Shown in pieces: positions 9,408-16,726 of a DNA stretch of 64,000 bases. The number at the start of each line of letters is the position of its first letter. Position 1 is the stretch's first letter. Made by a program: the position numbers and the translations under genes. Origin of the DNA: Wenzhouxiangella sp. 15190 (GTDB lineage: Bacteria > Pseudomonadota > Gammaproteobacteria > Xanthomonadales > Wenzhouxiangellaceae); the NCBI RefSeq assembly GCF_003417465.1, contig NZ_QVMV01000011.1, positions 1 to 64,000 of the forward strand, read 5' to 3'. The notes below the pieces were generated by a model. The model was not told where the DNA came from. It made no database searches and saw nothing but the letters and a program-made list of their open reading frames with translations.

Positions 9408-11246
9408 ATGCGCCACCTCTTAGTACTGGTGCTGCTAGCTCTGTTCGCAGTTCATGCCGTCGCCAATTCAACCATCACATACCAGGGCCAGCTTCAGGAC
9501 AACGGCCAGCCCTTCGACGGTCAGGCCGATCTGACCTTCGAGCTGTTCGACGATTTCGATCCCGATGATTCAAATGTCGGGAATTCCGTGGCGGGTCCAA
9601 TTTCAGTCAACGATGTAGACATCAGCGACGGCTTGTTCCAGGTCGAACTGGATTTCGGGGCGGTCTACCAGCAGCCGGTCTGGATCGAGATCACTGTAGG
9701 CACCGACACCCTGCACCCCCGGCAACGTCTCACCTCCGCCCCGGTAGCCGTTCAAGCACTCAATGTCTCAAATACTGCCGGCGCCTGGATGCTCGGCGGC
9801 AATACCGGCACTAGTAGTGGCTTTGATTTTATTGGGACCACTGACGACGAACCCTTGCACATCCGCGTCGCTGATTCGCGAGTTCTGCGAATCGAGCCCG
9901 CAGAGTGGGAGAATGAAACCGGCCAAGTATATTTTACCCCCAATTGGATCGCAGGAAGTGTAAGGAACGAAGTAACCCTCTCCTCTGGAGCCACAATTGC
10001 CGGTGGGGGGCGGTTTGGCAGCTACAATCTAGCAAGTGGCGCAAATTTTGGAACCGTTGGTGGAGGTCAGGCAAACGCCGTCATGGACTCTCATGCAACG
10101 GTCGCGGGAGGGAATAGTAATGTCGCTGGCGGCAAAAGCAGTTCCGTGCCGGGTGGTCATGACAACTATGCCGGTGGCGACTTCAGCTTTGCAGCCGGAC
10201 ACCATGCCAAGATCGATGAAGCACACAACGGCACGTTTCTATGGGCCGACTCTACTGATGCGGATTTCAGCAGCACCGGGCCGGACCAGTTCCTGATCCG
10301 GGCCGGCGGCGGAGTCGGAATCGGAACCGATTCTCCCAGAAATCAACTTGATGTAGTACGCAACAAGTCCGGATCTTCGGCCAACGCCAACCACGTCATG
10401 GTGGTCGACAATACGGCAACCAGCCAGGGAAATGTGCTGGGTTTGAGAACCAATGCCACCACGCCCGGCGCCACCGAAAACTTCATAACTTTCAAGGCAG
10501 CCAGTTCCAATGTCGGCGCCATCGAGGGAGACGGCTCGGGCGGTATCACGCTGAGCAGCGGCAGCGCCGATTTCGCCGAGTATTTGCGCGTAGCCGATGG
10601 CGCTGCAGATATACAGCCTGCGGACGTAGTCGGCGTCGTCGGCGACACAGTCTCATTGCAAACCGCACAGGCTGACCGGGCCATGGTGGTCTCGACCCGC
10701 CCGATCATGACCGGCAACGACCCGGGCCTGGAAGCCGGCGACCGGGATGGTCATGTGCCGGTTGCATTCCTCGGCCAGGTTCCTGTTCGGGTTAGCGGGC
10801 CAGTCAATGCCGGTGATTACCTGGTTCCCTCGGGGCTGGACGATGGTACGGGTATCGGCATTCCGCCCGATGAACTGACTGCGAATCAGCTGCCACAGGT
10901 GGTTGGCCGGGCACTGGAAGACGCAAGAACGGAATCCCATGCGCTTGTGAAAACCCTGGTCGGCCTGCCTCAGGCTGCAATCACGGCGTCCGTGATCGAG
11001 CGGCGTGACCTTCGACTGGACCAGCTTGAATCCCGGGTAACGGAACAGGGACAACAACTCGTCCGGCTACACGAAGTCAATGCAAAGCTGCATCACGAAC
11101 TGGATCGACTGGCCTCACGCAATGCCGAACTCCGGGAAACTGTCCGGTCCCTGGTCGGAACCCATGAGCAATCTCCCAAACTGAAACAACGCATCGCCAA
11201 GCTCGAGGCCATTTTGCTGGAGCAGTCCGAACTGGCCAAACACTAA
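9408..11246 (+). CDS. Secreted fibre-like protein with a C-terminal G2-like autoprocessing domain (fibre 2)
   Basis: 612 residues; GGGGAG precedes the ATG and a signal peptide ends near VAN. The ITYQGQLQDNGQPFDGQ domain (20-120) is nearly identical in sequence to that of fibre 3. YadA-head-like repeats follow (about 180-270: TVGGGQAN, TVAGGNSN, SVPGGHDN, SFAAGHHA), then a VGIGTDSP linker. From about residue 386 a domain begins DFAEYLRVAD...VVGVVG and contains VVSTRPIMTGN; this resembles the intramolecular-chaperone G2-type domain of Bacillus phage appendages rather than S74. It ends in a coiled coil, LEAILLEQSELAKH. The N-terminal module is therefore shared while the C-terminal chaperone differs. 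Confidence 0.78.
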   Translation: MRHLLVLVLLALFAVHAVANSTITYQGQLQDNGQPFDGQADLTFELFDDFDPDDSNVGNSVAGPISVNDVDISDGLFQVELDFGAVYQQPVWIEITVGTDTLHPRQRLTSAPVAVQALNVSNTAGAWMLGGNTGTSSGFDFIGTTDDEPLHIRVADSRVLRIEPAEWENETGQVYFTPNWIAGSVRNEVTLSSGATIAGGGRFGSYNLASGANFGTVGGGQANAVMDSHATVAGGNSNVAGGKSSSVPGGHDNYAGGDFSFAAGHHAKIDEAHNGTFLWADSTDADFSSTGPDQFLIRAGGGVGIGTDSPRNQLDVVRNKSGSSANANHVMVVDNTATSQGNVLGLRTNATTPGATENFITFKAASSNVGAIEGDGSGGITLSSGSADFAEYLRVADGAADIQPADVVGVVGDTVSLQTAQADRAMVVSTRPIMTGNDPGLEAGDRDGHVPVAFLGQVPVRVSGPVNAGDYLVPSGLDDGTGIGIPPDELTANQLPQVVGRALEDARTESHALVKTLVGLPQAAITASVIERRDLRLDQLESRVTEQGQQLVRLHEVNAKLHHELDRLASRNAELRETVRSLVGTHEQSPKLKQRIAKLEAILLEQSELAKH

Positions 11247-11295
11247 CTCGAAGCAGGACGGCCAGTATGGGCTTAAGCCGCGCTAAGATAGGCAC

Positions 11296-12579
11296 ATGCC
11301 TGTCGAAATGGACGACTTCATCCGCTTGGCCGTCGCCTTAGCCATTGGCCTGCTGATCGGCATCGAGCGCGGCTGGCAGCGGCGTGAAATCGAGGAAGGC
11401 CAGCGGGTTGCCGGGCTGCGCACCTACAGCCTGATCGGGCTGGTCGGTGGTGTGGTCGGCATCATGAGCCAGGACGGCGGTTACCTGCTCATCGGCCTGG
11501 TCTTCATCGGGCTTGCGATAGCCAGCGCCACCGCCTACCTGGTCACGACCCGCGCCGGGCACGATTTCGGCATCACCAGCGAAACGGCGGCGCTGGCCAC
11601 CTACCTGCTGGCCGTTCTGGCCGGCGTGGGCGAGATTGGCCTGGCCTCCGCGGCGGCCATCGTCATGGCCCTGCTTCTCGGGTACAAGGAAAGCCTGCAC
11701 GGCCTGCTCGACGTGCTGCGGCGGCGGGAGCTGACAGCCGGGCTGAAGCTGTTGCTCATTTCCGTCGTGTTGCTACCCATGCTCCCCAATCAGGGCTACG
11801 GCCCGTGGGACGCCCTGAACCCCTACGTCATCTGGCTGATGGTGGTGCTGATCGCCGCCATCTCGTTTTTCGGGTATATCGCAATCCGCGTATTCGGTCC
11901 AAGCCGCGGTATTGTTTTCGGCGGACTGTTCGGCGGTATGGCCTCGTCGACGGCCACGACCCTGGCCTTTTCCCGCATCGGCGCGCGCCAGCCTGTTCTG
12001 GCGCCGGTTCTGGCCGCGGGCGTGCTTCTGGCCTGCGGCTCGATGATCGGCAGGATGCTGCTGGTCGCCACATTGATCCATCCCCCGCTGTTTCAGGAAC
12101 TCTGGCTGCCCGCCCTGTTGCTGCTCGGCGCCACGCTTGCACCCGTGGCGTTTTACCTGATGAGCGACCTGTCCCGGAAACCGGACGACGGTGAAGCCAC
12201 CCTGATGCGCAACCCCATGGAACTGAAATCCGCCCTGCTCTTCGGCGCCCTGCTGGCCCTCATCATGCTGCTGGGTAAGGGGCTCTCCGAATGGGCCGGC
12301 GATATCGGCCTTTGGGCGCTGGCCGCCGCTTCCGGCCTGGCCGATGTGGACGCTATTACACTGTCCCTGGCGCGCATGAGCACGCAGGATCTCGGCCTGC
12401 AGGTCGCCACGGTGGGCATCGTCATCGCGGCCGCCGCCAACTCGCTGCTCAAGGGCACAATGGCATTGAGTATCGGCGGGCGGGCCCTCGGACTACGGGT
12501 GCTTTTGCCACTGACAGCCGGGTCCGTACTGGCCTTGTCCACGGTGCTTGTCGTCTATCTGACTGGAAGCCAGGCATGA
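11296..12579 (+). CDS. MgtC/SapB-like membrane protein with DUF4010 domain
   Basis: 427 residues with about 12 hydrophobic helices. The N-terminal MgtC-type segment (IGLLIGIERGWQRRE...GLRTYSLIGLVGG) is followed by the DUF4010 helices (GLFGGMASSTATTLAFSRIG). MgtC-family proteins affect magnesium/phosphate homeostasis and ATP synthase activity; DUF4010 members are uncharacterised and may transport something. The ATGA overlap with the aspartoacylase-like gene indicates an operon unrelated in theme to the fibre genes around it. Confidence 0.85.
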   Translation: MPVEMDDFIRLAVALAIGLLIGIERGWQRREIEEGQRVAGLRTYSLIGLVGGVVGIMSQDGGYLLIGLVFIGLAIASATAYLVTTRAGHDFGITSETAALATYLLAVLAGVGEIGLASAAAIVMALLLGYKESLHGLLDVLRRRELTAGLKLLLISVVLLPMLPNQGYGPWDALNPYVIWLMVVLIAAISFFGYIAIRVFGPSRGIVFGGLFGGMASSTATTLAFSRIGARQPVLAPVLAAGVLLACGSMIGRMLLVATLIHPPLFQELWLPALLLLGATLAPVAFYLMSDLSRKPDDGEATLMRNPMELKSALLFGALLALIMLLGKGLSEWAGDIGLWALAAASGLADVDAITLSLARMSTQDLGLQVATVGIVIAAAANSLLKGTMALSIGGRALGLRVLLPLTAGSVLALSTVLVVYLTGSQA

Positions 12580-13619
12580 CCAAACGCAATCAGCCCCTCC
12601 ACATCGGCGGCGTGACCATCCAGCCGGGAGAGCGGCGCAGCATCGATCTCGAAGTCGGCCGACTCTATACCCACTCGCCCACGACCATGCCCGTACAGGT
12701 CCTGTGCGGCAGCAAGGCCGGGCCGGTGCTGTTCGTCTCCGCCGCCATTCACGGCGATGAACTCAACGGCGTCGAAATCATACGGCGACTGCTCAAGGTG
12801 CCCCAACTCAAACGCCTGAGGGGTACGCTGATCGCCGTTCCGATCGTCAACCTGCACGGCTTCATCAACCTGTCGCGCTATTTTCCCGACCGGCGCGATC
12901 TCAACCGCAGCTTCCCCGGTTCGGAAAGGGGCTCGCTGGCCGGGCGGGTGGCCAACCTGTTCATGACCGAGATTGTCAGCCAGGCCACCCACGGCATCGA
13001 CCTGCACACTGGCGCGATCAACCGCGGCAACCTGCCGCAAATCCGGGCCAACCTCGACGACGAAGAGGCTCTGCAGCTTGCAAAGGCATTCGGTACTCCC
13101 GTCATCCTCAACTCGGCGCTGCGCGACGGTTCGCTGCGCATGGCGGCCACCGACCACGACATCCCGATCCTGCTCTACGAAGCCGGCGAGGCGCTGCGCT
13201 TCGACGAGATCGCCATTCGCGGCGGCGTGGAAGGCATCGTCCGGGTCATGCGCCAGCTCGGCATGCTTCCCAGAACGCGAAAGAAGGCGCCGCCGGAGCC
13301 GGTGATCGCCCGCTCGAGCAGCTGGGTGCGCGCACCGCAAAGCGGCCTGTTCCGCGCCTACGTAGCCTTGGGCAACCGCGTGACTCGCAACGAGACCGTA
13401 CTGGGCGTAGTCTCCGACCCCTTCGGCGAAGAGGAAATCGAGGTCCATTCGCCCTGGTCGGGCATCGTTATCGGGCGATTGAATTTGCCGCTGGTGAACG
13501 AAGGCGACGCCATCTGTCATATCGCCCGCTTCTACCGAACCGACATCGCCCACGAACGCGTCGGTGACTACACCGAAACGCTCGAAGCGGAGGATTTTCC
13601 CTACGGTGAACAGAGCTGA
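12576..13619 (+). CDS. Succinylglutamate desuccinylase / aspartoacylase family zinc hydrolase
   Basis: 347 residues, starting at the ATG that overlaps the previous stop. It is an M14-like carboxypeptidase fold with the zinc ligands visible in HGDELNG (His, Glu) and DLHTG (His). DRRDLNRSFPG is the substrate-carboxylate motif of the AstE/AspA family. A C-terminal barrel-like segment (SSWVRAPQSGLFRAYVALGNRVTRNE) is typical of the uncharacterised bacterial subgroup, which hydrolyses N-acyl amino acids of unknown identity. There is no ast operon nearby, so AstE itself is unlikely. Confidence 0.85.
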   Translation: MTKRNQPLHIGGVTIQPGERRSIDLEVGRLYTHSPTTMPVQVLCGSKAGPVLFVSAAIHGDELNGVEIIRRLLKVPQLKRLRGTLIAVPIVNLHGFINLSRYFPDRRDLNRSFPGSERGSLAGRVANLFMTEIVSQATHGIDLHTGAINRGNLPQIRANLDDEEALQLAKAFGTPVILNSALRDGSLRMAATDHDIPILLYEAGEALRFDEIAIRGGVEGIVRVMRQLGMLPRTRKKAPPEPVIARSSSWVRAPQSGLFRAYVALGNRVTRNETVLGVVSDPFGEEEIEVHSPWSGIVIGRLNLPLVNEGDAICHIARFYRTDIAHERVGDYTETLEAEDFPYGEQS

Positions 13620-13631
13620 GCCTTCAACGGC

Positions 13632-13662
13632 TGGCGGTTTGCGGCCGGCTTTACGTAGAAGG
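13632..13662 (+). promoter_or_regulatory. Putative ECF promoter of the propeller gene (TGGCGG-N16-CGTA)
   Basis: TGGCGG at 13632-13637 and CGTA at 13654-13657, again followed by GAAGG. The predicted start of transcription is near 13665, giving a leader of about 35 bases. The -10 and the five bases after it are identical to the copy at 9346-9377, although the spacer differs. Confidence 0.6.
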
Positions 13663-13698
13663 GGACAGGCATTCTTGAAATTTCCGGACAATTCAGCC

Positions 13699-15264
13699 AT
13701 GCAACAGCGCGCGACTAATCTATTTCTGGCCGCATTCACCGCCCAGATCGCAGCGGTATCCTGCGCGCTGGCCGAAGATCCAGGAACACTGTCCTGGGTC
13801 GGCCAGCTGGGCGGCAACGCCATTGACAGGGCTTACGCGATTGCAACGGACGATGCCGGCAATTCATATGTAACGGGTGGCTTCCACGGCAGCGGAGACT
13901 TCGATCCAGGCGATGGCATAACGTGGCTCACCTCGGAGGGAGTTGAAGACATTTTCATATTGAAGCTGGATACAAACGGCGAGCTGGCCTGGGGATATTC
14001 ATTGGGAGGCGAATATGACGACACGGGTCGCGGTATCGGCGTCGATGGCGAAGGAAATGTTTACGTTACCGGGGAATTTCGCGGGACGGTGGATTTCGAT
14101 CCCGGACCGGAAGAAGCTACATTTCAGGCAGCATCGGGGACAAGCCCTGATATTTTTGCCCTGAAATTCGATCCCGACGGCAATTTCATTTGGGCAAGGG
14201 CCATGCATGGCAGTGATGGATCGGACTTTGTCAACGACAGCAGCGTAGACAGCAATGGCAACCTGCTGACCACGGGCAAATTCAATGGCACAGTCGATTT
14301 CGACCCCGGACCCGACTCCTTTCACCTTACCTCAGGAGAAAGGGACGATATCTTCGTTCACAAACTCGATTCAGACGGAAATTTCGTCTGGGCACGCGCC
14401 ATGGTCAGCGATGAATCTAACGAGGGAATCGGAATTGCCGTGGACGATGCGGGCAATGTGTACACCACAGGATCATTCAGAGGGAACCTTGATTTCGATC
14501 CAGGGAGCAACAGCCATCCGCTTACATCAGATCCCGACTCCTCAGATACCTTTGTGCAAAAGCTTGATACCAATGGCGAGTTTGTGTGGGCCGGGAAGTT
14601 TACAGGTGATGGTTTCAACAATGGAGAAGGCATTGCAGTCGACGGGACCGGCAACGTCCACGTGACCGGAAGATTTGACGATACCGTCGATTTTGATCCT
14701 GGCGATGGCACCTACCTTTTGACCTCTGGCGGCGGTGAATTCGCAGGCGAAGGCATCTTTGTGGTCAAGCTGGACACCAACGGCGATTTGCTCTGGGCAC
14801 ACGGCATGGGTGATATGGTCAGCCATTGGGCCCGCAACTCCTACGGCTATGCCATCGCTGTCGACGATACCGGCAACGTCTACACGACCGGCGAGTTCCA
14901 GGGGACCGTGGACTTTGATCCCGGCGGGGACACACACGAACTGACCTGGGTTTGCACCGATCAAGAGGAAGAACAATCGTGTTCCGCCGACATTTTCCTG
15001 CAAATTCTGAACATGGATGGTGAGTTCGTATGGGCCGGCGCCTTGGCGGGGCCCGACGGTGGAACCAATAGGGGCTGGGATATCGCCGTTAACGACGCGG
15101 GCAATTTCTATGTCGCGGGCGAATTTTTCGGAACCGTCGATTTTGATCCGGGGCCCGACACCGAGGAGCGCACGGCAAGCGGATTGACCCCCGACGCTTA
15201 TGTCTCAAAGCATGCGTCCGTATTTCTGGAGTACGTCATTTTCGAGGATGGCTTTGAAGAATAA
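13699..15264 (+). CDS. Secreted seven-repeat beta-propeller-like (SBBP-type) protein with an FEDGFEE tail
   Basis: 521 residues. The ATG at 13699 gives a signal peptide ending near LAE. Seven repeats follow, each with AxDxxGNxYxTGxF, then GTVDFDPG, then a DIFVxKLDxxGxFxWA strand. This is the SBBP/NHL-like pattern of a closed propeller with seven blades. The GN(V/F)Y turns and DFDPG loops are rich in Asp, suggesting calcium binding. It ends EYVIFEDGFEE, a tail shared with the small secreted proteins nearby. No catalytic motif is seen; a surface or matrix binding role is a guess. Confidence 0.8.
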   Translation: MQQRATNLFLAAFTAQIAAVSCALAEDPGTLSWVGQLGGNAIDRAYAIATDDAGNSYVTGGFHGSGDFDPGDGITWLTSEGVEDIFILKLDTNGELAWGYSLGGEYDDTGRGIGVDGEGNVYVTGEFRGTVDFDPGPEEATFQAASGTSPDIFALKFDPDGNFIWARAMHGSDGSDFVNDSSVDSNGNLLTTGKFNGTVDFDPGPDSFHLTSGERDDIFVHKLDSDGNFVWARAMVSDESNEGIGIAVDDAGNVYTTGSFRGNLDFDPGSNSHPLTSDPDSSDTFVQKLDTNGEFVWAGKFTGDGFNNGEGIAVDGTGNVHVTGRFDDTVDFDPGDGTYLLTSGGGEFAGEGIFVVKLDTNGDLLWAHGMGDMVSHWARNSYGYAIAVDDTGNVYTTGEFQGTVDFDPGGDTHELTWVCTDQEEEQSCSADIFLQILNMDGEFVWAGALAGPDGGTNRGWDIAVNDAGNFYVAGEFFGTVDFDPGPDTEERTASGLTPDAYVSKHASVFLEYVIFEDGFEE

Positions 15265-15277
15265 AGCCGCCGACTTC

Positions 15278-15303
15278 CCGCCACCGTCCGAACGGCGGAT
15301 TTT
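15278..15303 (+). terminator. Terminator of the propeller gene
   Basis: CCGCC (15278-15282) pairs with GGCGG (15294-15298), followed by ATTTT. It lies 14 bases after the stop codon. Confidence 0.45.
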
Positions 15304-15374
15304 CGGGGGTTGTGACACGAATTTAGTGAATTTATCGTAATATGGCGTGGAAACGAATTTTTTCGGGAGCCTCA

Positions 15375-15656
15375 ATGATGAAACAGCTCGCAATGATCCT
15401 GCTTCTGACTGCCCTCGCTGCACCCGCTGCTGCGCAGGACTATGAAATCACTCGCTGGACCATTGCTTCCGGCGGCACGATGGAGAGTACCGGCGGCGAC
15501 TGGGAGCTGAAGGGCACCATCGGCCAGTGGGAGGCCACCGAACCGCGCGAACTCAGCGGCGGTCAGTGGAAACTCACCGGCGGCTTCTGGGCCGATCTCC
15601 TCGAGGAACTCGGCGATATCCTGTTCCGGGACCGTTTCGAGCAGGAAGGTTCCTGA
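15375..15656 (+). CDS. Small secreted protein with SGGQWKLTGGFW motif and an FRDRFE tail
   Basis: 93 residues. The ATG at 15375 is chosen because GGGAG precedes it and MMKQLAMILLLTALA... gives a signal peptide ending near AAAQ; an upstream in-frame start at 15342 would prefix a non-hydrophobic stretch. The body reads TRWTIASGG, LKGTIGQWEATEPRELSGG, WKLTGGFW and then LFRDRFEQEGS. It matches the protein at 1704 along its length but lacks the two N-terminal Cys. It stands alone, between the propeller gene and the fibre 3 locus. Function unknown. Confidence 0.7.
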   Translation: MMKQLAMILLLTALAAPAAAQDYEITRWTIASGGTMESTGGDWELKGTIGQWEATEPRELSGGQWKLTGGFWADLLEELGDILFRDRFEQEGS

Positions 15657-15667
15657 CGCTTTGCGCC

Positions 15668-15688
15668 GGGCCACGGCGGTCGTGGCCC
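15668..15688. terminator. Hairpin between convergent genes
   Basis: GGGCCACG (15668-15675) pairs with CGTGGCCC (15681-15688). It is placed between a plus-strand stop and a minus-strand stop and could serve both, although no T-run follows. Confidence 0.4.
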
Positions 15689-15696
15689 ACCGTACG

Positions 15697-16590
15697 TTAC
15701 CGCTCGACCGCGTACGCCGGCTCGACCGCCTCGTACTGATAGAAGCCATCGTGATCGACACGCTCGGTCAACCGGATCTCGACCCGGGCGATCTTGCCCT
15801 CCACCTCGAAATCAGCCACAAAGAGGTCTGCCGAGCCCGGCTCAAGCGCTCCGGGCAGGTTCAGCTGCCCTGAACCACCCCAATGCATGGTGCCATCGTA
15901 GTCCTCGCCCGGCTCGCCGGAATACTCGATACGAACGCCGTTTTGCCGATCATCGGCCAGCACTTCATCACCCCCGTTGACGATACAGCCGGCGACCCGG
16001 ACCTCGCCGCCCGTTGCCTCGATCATCCGCAGTTTCTCGAGCGTGACCTTGCCGTCCGGAACTGCCGACGAAAGCGCAGTACAGACCTGCCGCAGATCGC
16101 TGTCAGGCAATTCCCGGATCGGATAGTCGAGTTCCAACTGATCGGAAAATGCGTGTTCGGCCAGCTCCATTCCATCGCGCAACTGCAGCGCGCGCAGCTC
16201 GATTCCGTTAATCCCCCACTCTTTCAGCCGTTCCCGATCCGGGCGAAATGCATGAGACACGAAGCCTCCCGCTTGCCCCGGCTGCAGTGATTCGAACAAC
16301 AGTGCAGTGGTTCCGCCGCCGCCCCCACGCGACTGAATCTGATTGAACATCAGCCCGGCGCCGTCGAGGGCTTCGTCCCCGGTGTTGCGGATACAGCCGA
16401 CCAGCCGCGCGCCTTCGAGATCGTATGGTCCCCGGTGAATGCGGATCTCCCCCAGTTCGGCTACATCGGTCTCGAGCACCGGCTCGAAGTCTTCGCACTG
16501 ATCCTCTGTCGGGCCTTTTGCCAGACAGGGCAGACCCAACGAAGCCAGCAGCAGCAGGAATATTGGAAGTTTCAGGACGGCCAGATTCAT
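15697..16590 (-). CDS. Secreted protein of unknown function with two related halves
   Basis: 297 residues. The ATG at 16590 is preceded by AAGGAG and starts a signal peptide ending near CLAKG. Two halves can be seen: one with EIRIHRGPYDLEGARLVGCIRNTGDEALDG and one with KLRMIEATGGEVRVAGCIVNGGDEVLADD. Each has a single Cys in VGCI/AGCI followed by an N-x-GDE turn, so an internal duplication of a beta-sandwich (FxLYD-like) domain is likely. I do not recognise the family. It is divergent from fibre 3 and has its own copy of the ECF-like element. Confidence 0.7.
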   Translation of the reverse strand: MNLAVLKLPIFLLLLASLGLPCLAKGPTEDQCEDFEPVLETDVAELGEIRIHRGPYDLEGARLVGCIRNTGDEALDGAGLMFNQIQSRGGGGGTTALLFESLQPGQAGGFVSHAFRPDRERLKEWGINGIELRALQLRDGMELAEHAFSDQLELDYPIRELPDSDLRQVCTALSSAVPDGKVTLEKLRMIEATGGEVRVAGCIVNGGDEVLADDRQNGVRIEYSGEPGEDYDGTMHWGGSGQLNLPGALEPGSADLFVADFEVEGKIARVEIRLTERVDHDGFYQYEAVEPAYAVER

Positions 16591-16629
16591 TTGGTGTCTC
16601 CTTCGGTTGGAAGCAAGCCTGTGTACAAC

Positions 16630-16656
16630 TACGAGAACCACCCGCACTCTCCGCCA
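16630..16656 (-). promoter_or_regulatory. Putative ECF promoter of the secreted two-domain protein (TGGCGG-N17-CGTA, minus strand)
   Basis: On the minus strand TGGCGG occupies 16656-16651 and CGTA 16633-16630. Spacing and flanks (GGTTCTCGTAG) match the copy before fibre 2. Transcription would begin near 16622 and run into the gene starting at 16590. Confidence 0.6.
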
Positions 16657-16668
16657 CGTTTACGGATT

Positions 16669-16699
16669 TGGCGCGTTTTCCCAGATTACTCGTATAGGG
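16669..16699 (+). promoter_or_regulatory. Putative ECF promoter of fibre 3 (TGGCGC-N16-CGTA)
   Basis: TGGCGC at 16669-16674 and CGTA at 16691-16694. The -35 box lies 12 bases from the oppositely oriented -35 box of the divergent gene, so both promoters fit head to head in one 136-base gap. Transcription is expected to start near 16702. The start codon at 16727 has no obvious ribosome binding site. Confidence 0.6.
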
Positions 16700-16726
16700 C
16701 CCCAGACACACACTCAATCCGCGACT

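Noticed and set aside
12555-13823. 422-codon minus-strand frame opposite the aspartoacylase-like gene
   Set aside because: The composition is that of an antisense shadow; the plus strand carries intact zinc-site motifs.
15294-15321. GGCGGATTTTCGGGG...CGAA upstream of the small secreted gene as a fifth regulon promoter
   Set aside because: GGCGG is the 3' arm of the propeller-gene terminator, the -10 would be CGAA and the spacing is 24 bases rather than 21-22.
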